This document shows positions 34,791 to 47,902 of a stretch of 64,000 nucleotides of DNA, piece after piece; positions within the stretch are counted from its first letter, which is position 1, and each line of letters begins with the position of its first letter. The DNA lies in the NCBI GenBank assembly GCA_003693705.1, contig RBZT01000500.1:1-64000 (forward strand), in the 5' to 3' direction. A program made the position numbers and the translations under genes. The notes under the pieces are model-generated. The model made no database searches. It worked only from the letters and a program-made list of their open reading frames with translations, and had not been told where the DNA came from. Source of the DNA: Polymyxa betae. Taxonomy: Eukaryota; Endomyxa; Phytomyxea; Plasmodiophorida; Plasmodiophoridae.

Positions 34791-35232
34791 TGTCTGAATT
34801 TGTCGTTAGAGGCTAGTAGAAAACCTGATGGAGCCGGTCAATCCGTAATTGTAATGGTTCAATTTCATCATACTTTTAAATAAATAGTCAATCGAGCTAT
34901 CTAATGCTTGCTGGGCCGCCAACTGTTGTAGCAGTTTGTCACTTCTGTTGCTTGACAAGTTAGCGAGCTTGAAGACTGCCGGATGGAGCAGAAGCGTGCT
35001 TCTCCTATCGATAGCCTTTCATAGTGCAGGCCTTAAAAAGATATGAGAAGGTCCCTGCCCTTTCGCTGATGGTCTCATGTGATTAGATGGGGTGATGGGG
35101 TCTTTCCCATTTACTGTCTGTTACGCAAAGACAATAATCCAATTGAAGGCTGCCTATGCCATTGTTCAAATCAGTCGCATTGTTGATGGCGGTCTGATTG
35201 CGGCTAGCGGTGTCTCATCTGCACCGGGGCTT
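34791..35232. other. Intergenic upstream of INTS4
   Basis: No convincing coding frame; a short open frame at 35092-35298 overlaps the INTS4 start in another frame and has no motif. Likely holds the INTS4 promoter. Confidence 0.4.
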
Positions 35233-38002
35233 GATGCAGATGGCGGCGCCGGCGATGGACATGGACGTCGAAGCGCTTCCAGCCAAGCCCAAGACTGAGC
35301 CTGGTTTCTCGTCCGGTCAGACGCCCTCGTTGCAAAAACTCACCCCTGATCGTATTCGCTGCATTTCGAGTAGTCTGCTGGTCTCCGAATGTGATCCGTT
35401 AGTTGATAGTTTATCGTGTTTTGCACTATTGAAGTTTCAATAGGGATTTCAAGTTACTTTTTGTATCTAAACTGGAGCAGCTTTCTCGACCGAGCCATGA
35501 TATTCAGCTTCGTCAAGCTGCTATAAATGCATTAGGAATGTTTGCGAGTCAAAATATCAAGGCCAAAATAGGTGCTTATCTCCGTGATTCACATTCGACC
35601 ATACGAACAGCTGCTGCTCGTGCTCTTCTTCGTTTATTCCATCGAGTAAGTTGTTTCTTCTTGGTGAACTTGTGTAACTGAAAAGGAGGTTGTAGAACAT
35701 TGTAATGGACGTTTCCTTATTGGAACCCATCAAGGACTGCGTTGATGACGATTACGAGCCGATTCGATTCGAAACTGCTGATCTCATTTGGGCATTGGCG
35801 TGTTCGGAACCTGATACGGCTGTATCTTTCGAATCGGTTGCTCATTCGCTCGCAGACGTCTTGTTTCTTCTGCTTTGTCAACTGAGCTTTGATAACTCTG
35901 TCAGAGTTCGAACAAAGGCGATACGTTTACTTGGTACGTTCAATTTCTTTTCTACAGTTATAGCTTTCTGTTTTTGGATGATGAGAGACAGCCTCAAAAT
36001 GATGCTGTAGGGGCATTCCCGGAAACTATTGATAAGCGCCTGATCCTACAGACTTTTTCCAAAGTTCCTCTATCAGAGTTAATCTCTGGGGCACGACTAT
36101 CGGCCCGATTTCAGTTTGATTCCACTGACGTCGACAGTTTGATGACGCAGAAAGAATTCGTCGAAATTTGTCAAAGGCAATCAATCTTGATCCCGGATCA
36201 CGTTGCTGGTGTCTTTGTGCATGGGTCTGTAGGTTCTGCAAGGGCTTATTCTGGAGACCCCTGAATGCCAAGGTCAGGTTAGAAGATGAATTTGCATCTG
36301 TTCGCCAGGCTTCGCTCGGTGCAATTTATGCGATTAGCCTCCGCATTGAAATGGTGGCTTTAACGGCGTTCGACTTTGTAGTTGACATGTTTAATGACGA
36401 ACTTCTTCAAGTTCGTATCGCTTCGATTCAAGTTTGTATCATACCCTTGCTATACGACTTGGCATTGACTCCTGTAATTACAGGCTGTATTCGGTTTAAT
36501 TCAACGCTATCCTGCGATTTCATTCAGTCAGGTTCAGTTAATGTCCCTTTTGTAAAATCCATTTTTGACATTGCTTCAGTTCAAAACTGATAATGGGTCC
36601 TAGGTGTAATTTGTCAGATTACCAGAGCTCTACGCGCCACGAGTCCCTCCGTCTTCTCAAAATTGTCACATTACGAAATTCCTCTTTGCTTCAATCTGCA
36701 ATCTTGGCTCTATTGCGCTGCTTATCGCTATTTCCCGAAGACCAAGACCTGATATTCGATGCCGTGCGAACTGTAATGTGTTTGCAACGCCATCGAATGG
36801 CAATCTTTGATAATTTAACTTTAGATTGGTACATCACATTCAGAATTAGCTCGGGCACTGATCGGAAAGTGGCATGAACAAGACAGCGCGGTTTTCGATC
36901 AGCACAGTGTCATAACTTCTGGGCCCGTTTACCTCGCTTTTCTGCTTTTTGTCCATTCGGCTGGATCAACAGGGCCGATTGGTAATTAGAAACCGCGTTG
37001 TTAAATGTCGCGTTGATATCAGTTCAGATGGATTGCCGTCGGCGTTCGAGAGTTTACTAAATCATTGCCGAGATCGCTTTCCTGCTTTGAAGTCAACGTC
37101 ATCGGATAGTATTCACTCTCAGACATGGGTCTGCCCCTACGATATCCTCAAGGTGGTTAATGAAACCTTCGAGGCCTGGATTGGGCACAAATTCAGCGTG
37201 GCTAAAACCAATGCTGATCGTCTCCGCTCAATGCTATCGCTTCAAAGTTCAGTAGCCCCAACACAGGCGTAATCATAGTCACGATTCGGGTTTCTTGAAA
37301 AAGTGACGATGTGATTTAGTGGTTTGCATTTCTGTCAATTGTATGCGGAATGGATATGGATCTGTTGCACTGTATTGTCTGGCGAATACATCAGCTTACC
37401 AATGTATGAAGAGAGGGCGAATCAGATCGCCTTTTTACTTTCCGAAACGTTTTTTGGTCTTTCGCACGAAGAGCAATCTCATATTGCTTTATTACAGAAA
37501 TTTACATCGTAAGAATTGCTTTCATCACAGAGCTTTTCAGTTTGATGAAACTATACAGAGCTTCGCCAAGGTGGTGGCCAACATCGCTTTCATTGAAAAG
37601 GCTTGAGATCTCAGTGCGATCGCCGCGATCGGATTCGAAAAATCCAGTGATCGTTCGGCCCCAAGCCGCCTCCATGATCCTGGTGGAAGCTGGTTTCAAA
37701 AACGCCTATCAGCATCAAAGGCTAGCGATTCGGGTACAGATCAGTAGCCAGCTGCAATTGCACGACATCCCTGTAAAGGATCTTTCATGCGAAAGCAGCT
37801 CGGGGTCTTTCATTTTGAAGACCAAAATTCGTATTACATGCAGCGACCTGAAAGGTACGAGCGTGTATTCCCTTATGCCTAATTCCTCCCCATCGGTGTT
37901 TCAGATGCAGCGTCGACCGCGTTGATCGGGTTCGTCTGGCGAGATCGAATAACTCAATGGCTTGTTGACCCAGTAAAACTCCACCTGAAAATCGTTCCAT
38001 GA
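35233..38002 (+). CDS. INTS4: Integrator complex subunit 4
   Basis: Part of the INTS4-9-11 cleavage module that trims snRNA 3' ends and attenuates RNA polymerase II. HEAT-type repeats are visible: LRQAAINALGMFAS, YEPIRFETADLIWALAC, RVRTKAIRLLGAFPE, then LEDEFASVRQASLGAIYAI and FVVDMFNDELLQVRIASIQ, which match the INTS4 signature closely. C-terminal exons carry a beta-rich part (RVQISSQLQLHD) and end DRITQWLVDPVKLHLKIVP after an intron just before about 37912. Stop at 38000-38002. Integrator is lost in many fungi and several protist lines, so its presence is taxonomically informative. Many introns; middle borders (36.5-37.5 kb) are approximate. Confidence 0.82.
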
Positions 38003-38112
38003 CGAGGTTTGAAAGGTCCATTGAAATCTCGAAAAATAAAAGAAAGAAATATCCCCGGGCTTTTGTTACTGTAAATTGTAGTGCAGCTGGTGTTACATTC
38101 TCCATTTGGGGA

Positions 38113-40971
38113 ATGTATAGTGCTATTAGAAGGAGAGGGATCCTTCATTTATACTATTCGTCCTGCTGCAAATACAGACCTTGCCATGTTCGTCTGCTAT
38201 CCATATCCAGGCGGCAGAATGAAGATCGCGAGGCGTCCAGCTGGGAGGTTGTCCAACAGATTGGTCGCAACATCTGGCAGAGTAAATAACGCCATCTGGT
38301 CGCTGGGAGCTGTTCTCAGTGGTTAATAGCAAGCGATGCTGGCATGCGAACTCGTGTGGTCTCGTCGTTAGCCCTGCTGGTCGGCGCCAAAATTGTGAAC
38401 GTCCAAGTTCCATTTATTTTGAAAGACGCCATCGATTCGTTGAACATCGCCGTCGAGACTGGCACAATCGCGACCGACGTCCCAATCGCTGCATTAATCG
38501 GATGTAAAACATAGCTTGTCGCTGTATTTGTCTTACCTATCCAAGATGGTGCGGCTCGAACCGGTGCAGCCGTATTCACCGAACTTCGAACAGCTGTGTT
38601 CGCAAAGGTGAGTCATTTTACTGTTTTCTGGAACAGAACATTTTAGTCTCCTTTTATAAAGTTTATGGAGAAGCATTCATTAAACAGGAGCTTAGCTAAA
38701 TAGATAGGTGGCGCATCACACCCAGCGTGTTGTTGCATTGGATGCTTTCCGACATTTGCACAATCTCGATTTAACATTCCACTTGTCTCGTAATACGGGT
38801 GCCTTATCACGAACAATAGACCGAGGCACTCGCGGTATCGATCTGATATTGAGGTCACACTTCGTTCCTGATCGGACTTTGGCAATTTATAAACTTGTTT
38901 CCAGATCGGTGTTATTCAATGTGGCTCCGACGATTTTTGAGATCGCATTAGTCGCCGGCCTACTTGTATCTTGAAAGTCACTAGCAGATTTTCAGCCTGT
39001 TTACCTCGAATATAGGGCGTGAAGTGTGGTCCTGAATTCGCACTCGTTACGGGTGCAACGATCACGTCGTACTGTGCATATACAATTGCAATTACCCAAT
39101 GTCGGTTCTTCTGCAAGGATTTAAAACTCTGATTGTGATTTTCGTTAAGGGAGGACCAAGTTTCGTCGTGATATGAATCGGCTAGAAAATGAAGCCAACT
39201 CAAAGGCGATCGATTCATTGATTGTAAGCGATATTCAGCTCACTGTTTTGTCAGTAAACTAACTTGTTAATGGCAGAATTACGAGGTGCATGGCAATTGG
39301 GTTCATAAAATTCTGAATCTGAAATACGCTTCTAGACTGTGAAATACTTCAATAATGAAAAGCTGGAATGTGATCGCTATAACGTATCGCTGGAAGGATA
39401 TCAACAAGCGTCGTTGAAGACTTCCACCAGTCTGTCGTTATTGAATTTCGGGCAGGGTTGGGTTCTCAGCCATTGATCGCTTATTCAAACGCTGACACCT
39501 TTCGTCCAGGAACCATATTTTCTGTTGGAATGAGCGCTGTTATGGTCCTTGCTGCCAATAGTAAGAGGTTCATTTTTTCACCAACTAAGAGTCTGATGAA
39601 AATGACAATCAGGAATTGGTCGTGGCGAGTTGACCATTGGAGATCTGGTGATGGTGAACAGTTTGCTGTTCCAGCTATCTGTCCCGCTGAACTTTGTCGG
39701 CTCCGTATATCGCGATATTCGCCAATCGCTCACCGATATTGAATCGATGATGAACCTGCAAAGCATCACGCCAGCCGTTGCAGATGCCCCGAATGCCCGT
39801 CCTCTTGAAGTCAGTTAAACTTGAATCTTCATTTGCACCGATCTGCAGTTTTTGGATTTATGTTAACGGTTACTCTGTCTTCTGCTTATTAACCGGTCTG
39901 GTGATTTTGTCTACGTGTCAGCGTTTGATGTTTTCATCTTAGCTGGATGCCGGTCAAGTTGAGTTCAAGAATGTTCATTTTTCGTATGGAGCGAAGCCAA
40001 TATTTCAAGGGCTTTCCTTTTCCGTTCCAGCTGGAAAGTCAGTCGCCATTGTTGGTAAGTCTCTTACTGTTATCTTTTTTAAGGATTCACTTTTGGTGCC
40101 CAGGTAAGTCGGGATGTGGAAAATCTACACTGCTGCGTTTGCTGTACCGGTTTTATGACACTGAGAGCGGTTCGTTACCTGACTATCTAATGGACGACAT
40201 TTAATATAAAAACAGGATCCATTTCGATAGATGGTCAAGATTTGAGATCAGTTAGCCTTGCAAGCCTTCGTCGCAACATCGGTATCAGCAAGGATCTTGT
40301 TTAGAATTGAATTGATATTTCTTAGGAGTCGTGCCTCAAGATACCGTGCTGTTCAATGAATCCTTGTTTTTCAACATCGCTTACGGCAATCCATCTGCCA
40401 CTGAGCATCATGTTTGAAGTTCTAAAATAGCTTTTCTTTGCCTTACTGTGATTAGGTTTTAGATGCAAGCAAAGCGGCTCAAGTACACGACACAATTGTC
40501 CACAATATGCCCAAGGGATACGACAAATTGGTTGGAGGTCAACATCAGATGTATTGCTTTAGTCGGTTTATTCATGTTGGCGCAGAAAGAGGATTGAAGC
40601 TTTCTGGTGGCGAGAAGCAGCGTGTCGCCATTGCTCGAATGATTTTGAAGAATGCGCCTATCGTATTCTGCGATGAAGCCACCAGCGCATTAGATACGCA
40701 CACTGAAATCCAAATCTTACAGTCTTTGAAGAAGCTTACTGAAGGTACCATCGACTTCAGAGATTCCTGTAAGTTACTGAGTCTCCATAATAGGCAGAAC
40801 ATCGATCTTCGTGGCGCATCGCTTGTCAACGGTCGTCGATTGCGATCAAATCATAGTCTTAAGCGAGGGGCGAGTCGCTGAAACCGGCACGCATGCTGAG
40901 CTTTTAGCCCAGCCTAACTCTATCTACAAAGAGATGTGGAACGCTCAGCAACGCGCCCATTTGGTCTAGGT
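38113..40971 (+). CDS. ABCB7: Mitochondrial ABC transporter ABCB7/Atm1
   Basis: Half transporter of the mitochondrial inner membrane that exports a glutathione-bound sulfur species for cytosolic Fe-S assembly. The N-terminus from 38113 ([17 protein letters not shown]) is basic without acids, like a presequence. [13 protein letters not shown] joins across a short intron to [18 protein letters not shown], the family's first helix. Later: [27 protein letters not shown], Walker [20 protein letters not shown]-loop [11 protein letters not shown], signature [13 protein letters not shown] and Walker [13 protein letters not shown], with an H-loop (FVAHRLSTV) after an exon joint. Ends NAQQRAHLV. Introns are frequent and 45-60 nt. 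Confidence 0.9.
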
Positions 40972-41029
40972 AATGCACAACTGTTTTCATACCGACATAC
41001 GATGTGAAGATCGATAATAAATAATCAGT

Positions 41030-41598
41030 TTAATGCGTTCGCGAGATTTTCGCCTTATTGTGAATAAATAATCGAGAATTCCCAGAAGTCGGTATTCTTT
41101 TGATGAAAGCCTCAACATACTCGATCTGAACTGGTAGCGGCAACCGACCAGCATTGCCGGAAACAATCTGTACCAGACGCCCAAGCTCAACGACAGATCT
41201 TTTACATAATGATGACTATGAGACACATAACGGCATGGAAGCACATACAACGGCGGGTATCGTTCAGGATAGTAAATATGACAAGCCTCCGGAAAGCATT
41301 GCTTACAATACCATGGTCCTCGAGGCAACATATCAGGTTCACGCTAACACCATCCATCAGATCAGATTCAATCTGCCATCGCAACCTTACTGTAATACAT
41401 TCAAAATGAGCACCGCGCGAGCATGCATCACAGGTGAGGCCAGTCGGCGCCGATGCATTCGAACATGGATCGCACGCGAGCCCAGTCTAACAAGTTAAAT
41501 CAGTTTAACGTCGAAAGGCGGTACGATTTCTCGCCTTTCCGGTACTTAAGGTGACATAGTAATGAGCGACTTCACTGATATCAGCTCGCCTCCTTTGC

Positions 41599-41629
<31 letters not shown>

Positions 41630-42419
41630 GCTGTTGTTGAGGGACAACAGAGGGAGGCGGCGGCGTCTGTGGCATTCCTGGACCGAATTAGACGGCGCTC
41701 TAAACGAGTAGCTCCAATCCACCTGCAGGCTGAGAAGCTGTAGGTTCGGCAGCTGTTTGATTAGGTTGTGATTGACATTGACAATGGGTGGCGGTGCAGT
41801 TTAGGCATGAAGGGCACCGGCCTTGGCGACATGTGCAGATATTACCACCGCGCTGCTTCGCCAGCAATGCTGCATACAGAACCTTCAAATCAGCCTAAAA
41901 CGAATGAGGGTTCATTGCAGCTTTTTCCCGTTCAGCTGGAGATCGTACCGGTGGATATCCTTGCTGAACAGCGTCTCGGACCTGCGCCTCCAATTCGCGA
42001 ATACCCTGCAGATCGGCTTCTGTCGTCACAGCCTAAACAATGAAATATTACAGAGCTGTTATACATAGTAGATACTCTTAGAGATGTTTTCCATCACAAA
42101 GCAGAAAGAACGAAATAATGAAATGGCAACCTGCGGCTGAGTGCGACGATGTTGTTGCTGCTGCTGTTCAAACATGGCCCGGGTCTGTTGAGAAGCCGCC
42201 AAGACGGTCATATCGCCGTTGGATCCCGACGTCGGTATCGATCCTGGACAGAGCTCAGGTGAACGGCTGCCAGACGATCGGGAGTCGAAACGAACGGGTC
42301 GGCTCCGGCTGGCGCTGGGCGATAGGCGTCGCCGGCGTCGTGGACTTCTCGTCGTCGGAATCCTCGAAGTAATCGGGCGTCATGGGCTGAATCTCCATGA
42401 GGTCATCGTTGAGCGACAT
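41030..42419 (-). CDS. PHD-finger protein with polyQ tract and Cys-rich block
   Basis: A nuclear reader-type protein assembled from six or so short exons. From ATG 42419: MSLNDDLMEIQPMTPDYFED, a Gln-rich part, the block ELEAQVRDAVQQGYPPADLK, a Cys-rich block ICTCRQGRCPSCLNC plus THCQCQ, a polyQ tract encoded at 41598-41639, then a complete C4HC3 PHD finger: CDPCSN...TCDACSRGAHFEC joined across a 47-nt intron to ITREPDMLPRGPWYCKQC. C-terminal exon: SVVELGRLVQIVSGNAG, ending KISRTH. PHD fingers bind histone H3 tails. The donor before the PHD exon (GTCACC) is less certain. A frame open to 42536 upstream includes a telomere-like motif, so I prefer 42419. Confidence 0.72.
41598..41639. repeat. (TTG)n / CAA microsatellite coding polyglutamine
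   Basis: Eleven uninterrupted TTG triplets, flanked by CTG and further TTG triplets on the + strand, encoding Gln (CAA/CAG) in the PHD-finger gene on the minus strand. Confidence 0.9.
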
Positions 42420-42485
42420 GACGACGTCGGCTGGGCTGTCTGTCGCCCTAAAACTGAGAGATGGCGCTACGGGGATCGTCGCAAT

Positions 42486-42505
42486 CCTAAACCCTAACCC
42501 TAAAA
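42486..42505. promoter_or_regulatory. Telomere-like motif CCTAAACCCTAACCCTAAAA
   Basis: A mixed CCCTAAA/CCCTAA run about 70 bp upstream of the preferred start of the PHD-finger gene, in its likely 5' UTR or promoter. The same kind of motif recurs at 2863, 27788 and 63129. Confidence 0.35.
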
Positions 42506-42638
42506 GGGTGTCTCCCGACTCGTCCACTTTCGCCATTCAAAATTTTTTGAAAACCAATCAATGAATTGATGCAATCAAGGATCAACATTCAGAGACAGAT
42601 TTGTTATTGAGGGAGAAAGCCTTTATTGTGAATTTTTT

Positions 42639-43721
42639 CTAGCTAGTTGATTCGGATTTGACGGTGAGTGATTGAGAGAGATGGCGAAGGCGCTCATTGG
42701 TGTCGTTCTCGAGTCGGGAGTTCTTTTCTCGCAGCGTCTCGATCACGATCTTGAAATGTTCGTAGAGGTCGTCGCGCTCGGCGATCGCTCGCCCGAGCCC
42801 ATGTCTGAAGATCCTCAGCTGTTTCTGCAGCTGGTTCAGTTGCAAGCGGCGACGACGAAGCCGTTTTTGAGATCGCTTGGCAGAATCGTTCGATTTCTGC
42901 AGAAATCGCTGGACGATGTTCAGCATGGCTGGGACCGACTCCGATCGCAGATCAATCAATTGTCGTGCAGCTTCCCGAAACCGTTTCTGCGCGTCGTCTC
43001 TCAATTGGACTATGCGACGCCGCTCTTGATGAAGCGCCCCAATCGATTCTTCCGAACGCGCATTCTGCAGAACGGCGTCCTCAACCTGGCTGTCCCGAAT
43101 CAGACCGCTGTTTGACGGGAACAGAGCGCCAACCTTCGAAGGCGGCGAATCGTATTAAGGACAACGGCCTGCGAGTCCTGCAGCTGTTCCCGCAATAGCC
43201 ACAACGACCTTTGATTAGCTTCAGATAGTTTCTTGCTCACGACCTGAATCGATTGTCGTCCATCTACAGCGCCCTGAACATTCCTTCTCTTGGATTCCTC
43301 CCGGAGCCGCTCAACACGCTTTCTATCTTATAGGGATTAGTCAGCGGGCCAGTACGGCCGCCTTGCAATTCCTCACAGGATTCACGCTGCCGAATCAGGT
43401 CGGATTTCCGCACCGATACGAATTCGGCTTTCTTGACGAGATGGGCTCGGACGAGCTGTTGCTGTTTAGAGACGAATTCGGCGTGACGTTGCTACAAATA
43501 GGCATTAATGTAAGAGTGAAGAGATTGCAGATGCGACCGACCTCATGAATGTATTGAGTATGACGGATCTGTAGCAGGAGGCGCCGCTTTTCGACCTGCA
43601 GCCGAGATCGCCAGAGAAGTGCCTCTTCAGAGCGGATTTCTTCATAAAGGTCACGAATCTGTTGCCGTAATCGTTTGACGCCACGAAGCGGCCCGATATT
43701 GGTGAGATCTTGAAAGACCAT
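42639..43721 (-). CDS. Coiled-coil protein, possibly axonemal
   Basis: Starts MVFQDLTNIGPLRGVKRLRQ at 43721 and is almost entirely heptad-rich, basic and glutamine-rich: RDLYEEIRSEEALLWRSRLQ, RQLIDLRSESVPAMLNIV, QLNQLQKQLRIFRHGLG and LREKNSRLENDTNERLRHLS. Short introns break the frame in 42995-43500; the middle exons (for example KKAEFVSVRKSDLIRQRESC) are read with less certainty. Composition and length (about 320 aa) resemble coiled-coil axonemal or centrosomal proteins, but no family is assigned. A nearby gene (WDR60) is ciliary, which is only weak context. Confidence 0.55.
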
Positions 43722-43986
43722 CTGATGTGTACTTCTACAGACTCTGTGACAGATGACGTCGAGATAATCTTCAGACTAGTCGGGAACTGAGGCGGAATCA
43801 TGAAATAGCAATGAGCGTTAACAAAGCGAGTTCGTTTATATAGCGCTGATAGATCATCAACAATTTGCTGGGAAGAGAAAATTGTTTAAAACTTAGGTTA
43901 ATATCAATAATAAAAGATGCAGATGAAAGGAAGTATCACATTGATAATGCAATCGAGGAGACGCTGGTCTATGTTGTATAACTACA

Positions 43987-44249
43987 CTACATAGAAGAGG
44001 TAGGGCAACGCTCGGCGATCCGACGCCCAGACAACACATCAGGTGATTCAGGACCAACATCATGGTAGGAGATGAAAACGGCGAGCCCACCTCTATCTGC
44101 CGGCATCGAAAGGAATTTATGAACTTAGCTACTGTACTTATCTGACAAAAAAATTCGGAAGTAACCACTCCGACAGATCGAAAGACGTGAGGGGAAACCT
44201 TCAACAGAGCGAACACTTCCTTATGGAGGTTGCTGTTGTTAGGAGGCAA
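43987..44249 (-). CDS. 68-aa small protein, one intron
   Basis: From ATG 44249: MPPNNSNLHKEVFALLKVS, PHVFRSVGVVTSEFF, then an intron of about 55 nt (GTCAGATAAG...GATAGAG), and GLAVFISYHDVGPESPD followed by VLSGRRIAERCPTSSM. Splicing produces a well-balanced sequence, whereas the unspliced frame drifts into hydrophobic sequence. Compact helical protein; I do not recognise the family. Confidence 0.4.
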
Positions 44250-44493
44250 AAACTAGACAGAGGTGTCAGAAATATTGTTAGGATTCACCGAATAAGCCAA
44301 TAACTTTTCAAAATGGGGTTGGCCGCGCCCCTAAAAAAAGATTTAGAATTTTTTGGGAGCAGCCCGTTTCTATGTTACATACGCAGTGAGGTTGTTTTGA
44401 GCTTGACGGTGTCGTTGTTGTTGTTTTGGGCGGCGCCTCCCACCCCTTTATCATCGTCATATCACCTATCAATCTGTTAGGTCGTCGTCAATC

Positions 44494-45406
44494 ATGGGAG
44501 ACGGCAGCTATTCATTCTCGCTGACAACGTTCAGCCCCAGTGGTAAACTTGTCCAGATCGAATACGCTCTGGCCGCGGTCAACGGTGGCAAGACGTCGCT
44601 AGGAATCAAAGGTCTGAGCCTTAGTCTCTCTTTTTCGAATTAGGTCGTGAACTTCGATTTCAGCCAAAAATGGTGTTGTCATTGCTACTGAGAAGAAGCT
44701 TCCTTCTGTTCTTGTCGATGATTCGACCGTGAAAAAAATTCAACTCTTGACGTAATTCTCTTCTTAAGACCTGTTATTTAGCCAAGTATAAAAACGCCTT
44801 AGGAAAAACATTGGCATTACGTATTCTGGAATGGGACCTGATTTCCGACTATTAACCAGCAAGGGACGGAAGGCGTCTCAGCGCTACCATCTGCAGTATC
44901 TGGATGATATTCCAGTCTCGCAGCTCGTTCGTGAAGTGGCGACCGTTATGCAGGAATACACACAGCAAGGAGGTCGGTTCTGTCACGGTTTTTGAACGTG
45001 GTCTTTCGCCGATAATCGCCTAAAGGGGTCAGACCATTCGGTGTCTCGCTGCTGGTTGCTGGATATGACGACCAGGGCCCGCAATTGTATCAAGTAGATC
45101 CATCAGGGTCGTACTGGGCCTGGAAGGCATCGGCTATCGGCAAACGGCATCAATCAGCTAAGACGTTCTTGGAGAAAAGGTACTCAATGCGAGGACCAGT
45201 TGTAGTGTGGTTTTATGCTGTACATTAGATACAAGCCAGATATGGATATCGACGAGGCCATTCATACGGCGATTTTGACGCTGAAGGAAGGGTTCGAGGG
45301 CGCCATCAGCGAGAACAATATCGAGATCGGCGTGGTCGGTGCCGATCATCAATTTAAGATTCTATCGGCACAGGATATTAAGGACTACCTTGAAGAAGTC
45401 GAATAA
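44494..45406 (+). CDS. PSMA2: 20S proteasome subunit alpha-2
   Basis: Starts [19 protein letters not shown], with the alpha-subunit N-terminal signature [20 protein letters not shown]. Then [85 protein letters not shown] and the C-terminus [10 protein letters not shown]. About five introns of roughly 50 nt. Alpha-2 is one of the seven outer-ring subunits gating the 20S core. Length of about 233 aa is standard. Confidence 0.95.
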
Positions 45407-45634
45407 TTAACCAGCAGTTAACAGCTGCATAACGCGTTTATCTAAAACAATACATTGATTGATGCGGTTTCAAACAACGATTATTTTGACGCTTTCTCCA
45501 TGATGGTTCACCAGTCATACTGGAACTGGCTGGGGTCGAGTCATACCGGACCCTGAGCTTCTGACTCGATGAAATCTGAGGTCGTCCTGCTCTGCTTCTT
45601 GACTGAATTAGGTCGCCGCTGCTAACCGTCGGAT

Positions 45635-47873
45635 AGAGAACGCCCCGAGCCATACATGGTGATGGGTCGCATCAATTGGATCGGTTCCAGGCGAAGCCGA
45701 CGAGAACTGAGTTCGACAAGCACAACGAAGACGACGAATATGGTTCTGATTTCGAGGTGCCAACGATGTATCTCTGTCTATAAGCCTGACCTGCCTAAGG
45801 CATATTCGGATGATTTCGAAGACGACGACACGGATCAGGAAAGAGAGCAGAAGGACGTTCCCGGCATAAACGAGAACCGTCACGATCCTGATCGGCGGAC
45901 TCGTGTAGGCCGGCCTGATATCCGGGTGTCTTCATTGCTGAACGACAACAGTGGGTTCTTGAACGAGTTCACCTGATCGAGGAGAGATTCGACCTGCTAA
46001 AAATGGAGCCTGGCCTGGCGCCAAGACGTCCAGCATTGCATAAGGTGACACAATACAACGACGACTGGGTCGCAGAAGCATCGCAGACCATCACAAACGT
46101 CGCTCGAGAAGGTATTCACCGCTCCTACCAGGTTATTTATCTGAAACTTGATCAGCTGCTTGTCAATATCCAGACCAGAGTTCGGGTGGCAGCGCCTTGG
46201 TTCGTCTCGATTCTGTTCGAATGCAGAAAGTTCGATAAATGTGCAAAAATGGTTTCTTGTATCTAAGCGATGTTTGTCAGTTTGTTCGCGCTGCAACACA
46301 ACTCTGCGACGTGTTCCTGATGCATAGACGGACCGTGGCTACAACACTATCCAGGCACCATGATAACGGCGTCGAACTGGCAGCGCCCGGTATCATTATG
46401 GTTCGTGTCATCGCTCCAGATTGTCTCCGTCATCTGAAAGCACCAATCAGGGTCGTGACGTCATCTCGATCGAAGTTTGCTCGGAACATCCGCACATGGT
46501 CCTGGTCGGATACGGCCTCAGCGACACCGATCGGCGCACCAGTCTGCTATGCCTTTGGGATCTGGAACAGCCGGCGACACCCTTCCGAATTCTGTCGTGT
46601 TTCGGCGCCATATCCAGCGCTATTCTGGCACCATATGCTGGCACGATCGTGGTGGTTGCCGGCCTGCAGCATGGCAGCTTGGCGTTATGGGATCCCCGAG
46701 AGCCCGATTCCATGCATCAGAGGAAGACAGATCCATATCTGAGGCGCAGGGCGACCTTCACAACCGATGATTTCATCGAAGGGAACCATTCGGCCGCGAT
46801 CGTCGCTGTCAAATGTTTATCCAACGGTACGGCGCCGGGCGGGCGATGTTGGCCCCCGGGCCTGACGCATGTCTGACAGGGACGAGGAACGTCCAGATCG
46901 GGTCGTTAGACGCGACAGGCGCCGTCAACATCTGGACCATGATGGATGCGGCACCGGGAGCTGCTGCCGATTCTGATCCTGGATTGATTGTTGGCGGTCG
47001 TGTCAAGCTCATTTTGTAGGGAGCATATTGACGATCACGACGCCGCTCAATACGTCTTAGATCTGTCTTGGTGAGGATGTCAGCAGCCATGGGAATCGCG
47101 ACCGCTATTGAATTCTGCGGCCCCGATGCCAACGACTACCTGATCGCTCAGGGCGCCCAGGCCGTCCAGCGTGGGAAACGATTTGGTCAGGCGCCGCAGC
47201 CATCCGCCTATTACAAGCAGGGTCGTGAACCCGACCTGCCAACCGCAATCGCCTCATCGCCGTTCATCGCGCATCTCTTCGTAGTCGGTTATGCAACCGG
47301 ATCCGTCTGGTAGGCAGCGGCCGCCTTCATCACCATAGTAGTGATAGCGACTCGGTTGTAGCTTGTTCAGTCTGGCGTGTAGTCAACCGGTGTTGAGCTG
47401 GCCCAGTATGGCCAGTACGGCCATCACCAGATGCGTCTGGTCCATGAGTAACCCGTCGCAGTTCTTCGTCCTGGATGCCTCTGGGCATCTGCAGATCTGC
47501 GACGTGCTGGCCCGCGATCGCCAAGTGAGTGCAAGGCCGATTTTGAGCCGCTTTCTGATGGCTGTTTGTTTAAGGGCGCACTGCAAGAAGTCCAATTGCC
47601 GGCGGAATCGTCGGTTTTTAATGTCGTGTAGGAATGAAGATCGTCGGTTTACAAAATCGTTAACGAGTATGATAGGCCGATTAGAGGGAGATCCCATCTA
47701 CAGCCGATAACTTTCAGGAGCGAGAAGGGCGTCGTGAAAGTCAGTAATATCAAATTGGATCGGTAAGCCATATTGGGTTTGACGATCATTATGAATGAGA
47801 TCTGCATAGAGTGCTGATCAGTGATCTAAGCGCAGACCAGATGAGGGATATGGTGATGAACATGGCCGACTAA
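45635..47873 (+). CDS. DYNC2I1: Dynein-2 intermediate chain 1 (WDR60)
   Basis: The motor for retrograde intraflagellar transport carries this chain. The N-terminal region is acidic and disordered (EFDKHNEDDEYGSDFEP, YSDDFEDDDTDQEREQKDV), spliced by a 28-nt intron (45757-45784). WD-type blocks follow: VGYGLSDTDRRTSLLCLWDL, VVVAGLQHGSLALWDPREPD, a long linker with RRRATFTTDDFIEGNHS, then GAVNIWTMMDAA and GLIVGGRVKLIL. The block order 'LWDPREP..RRATF', then a later propeller blade and 'GGRVKL', matches WDR60. The last exon gives RVLISDLSADQMRDMVMNMAD with stop at 47871-47873. The first exon is uncertain; an upstream exon before 45635 is likely. Confidence 0.8.
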
Positions 47874-47902
47874 CAATCTATATAGAAATATATTTAACTT
47901 GA

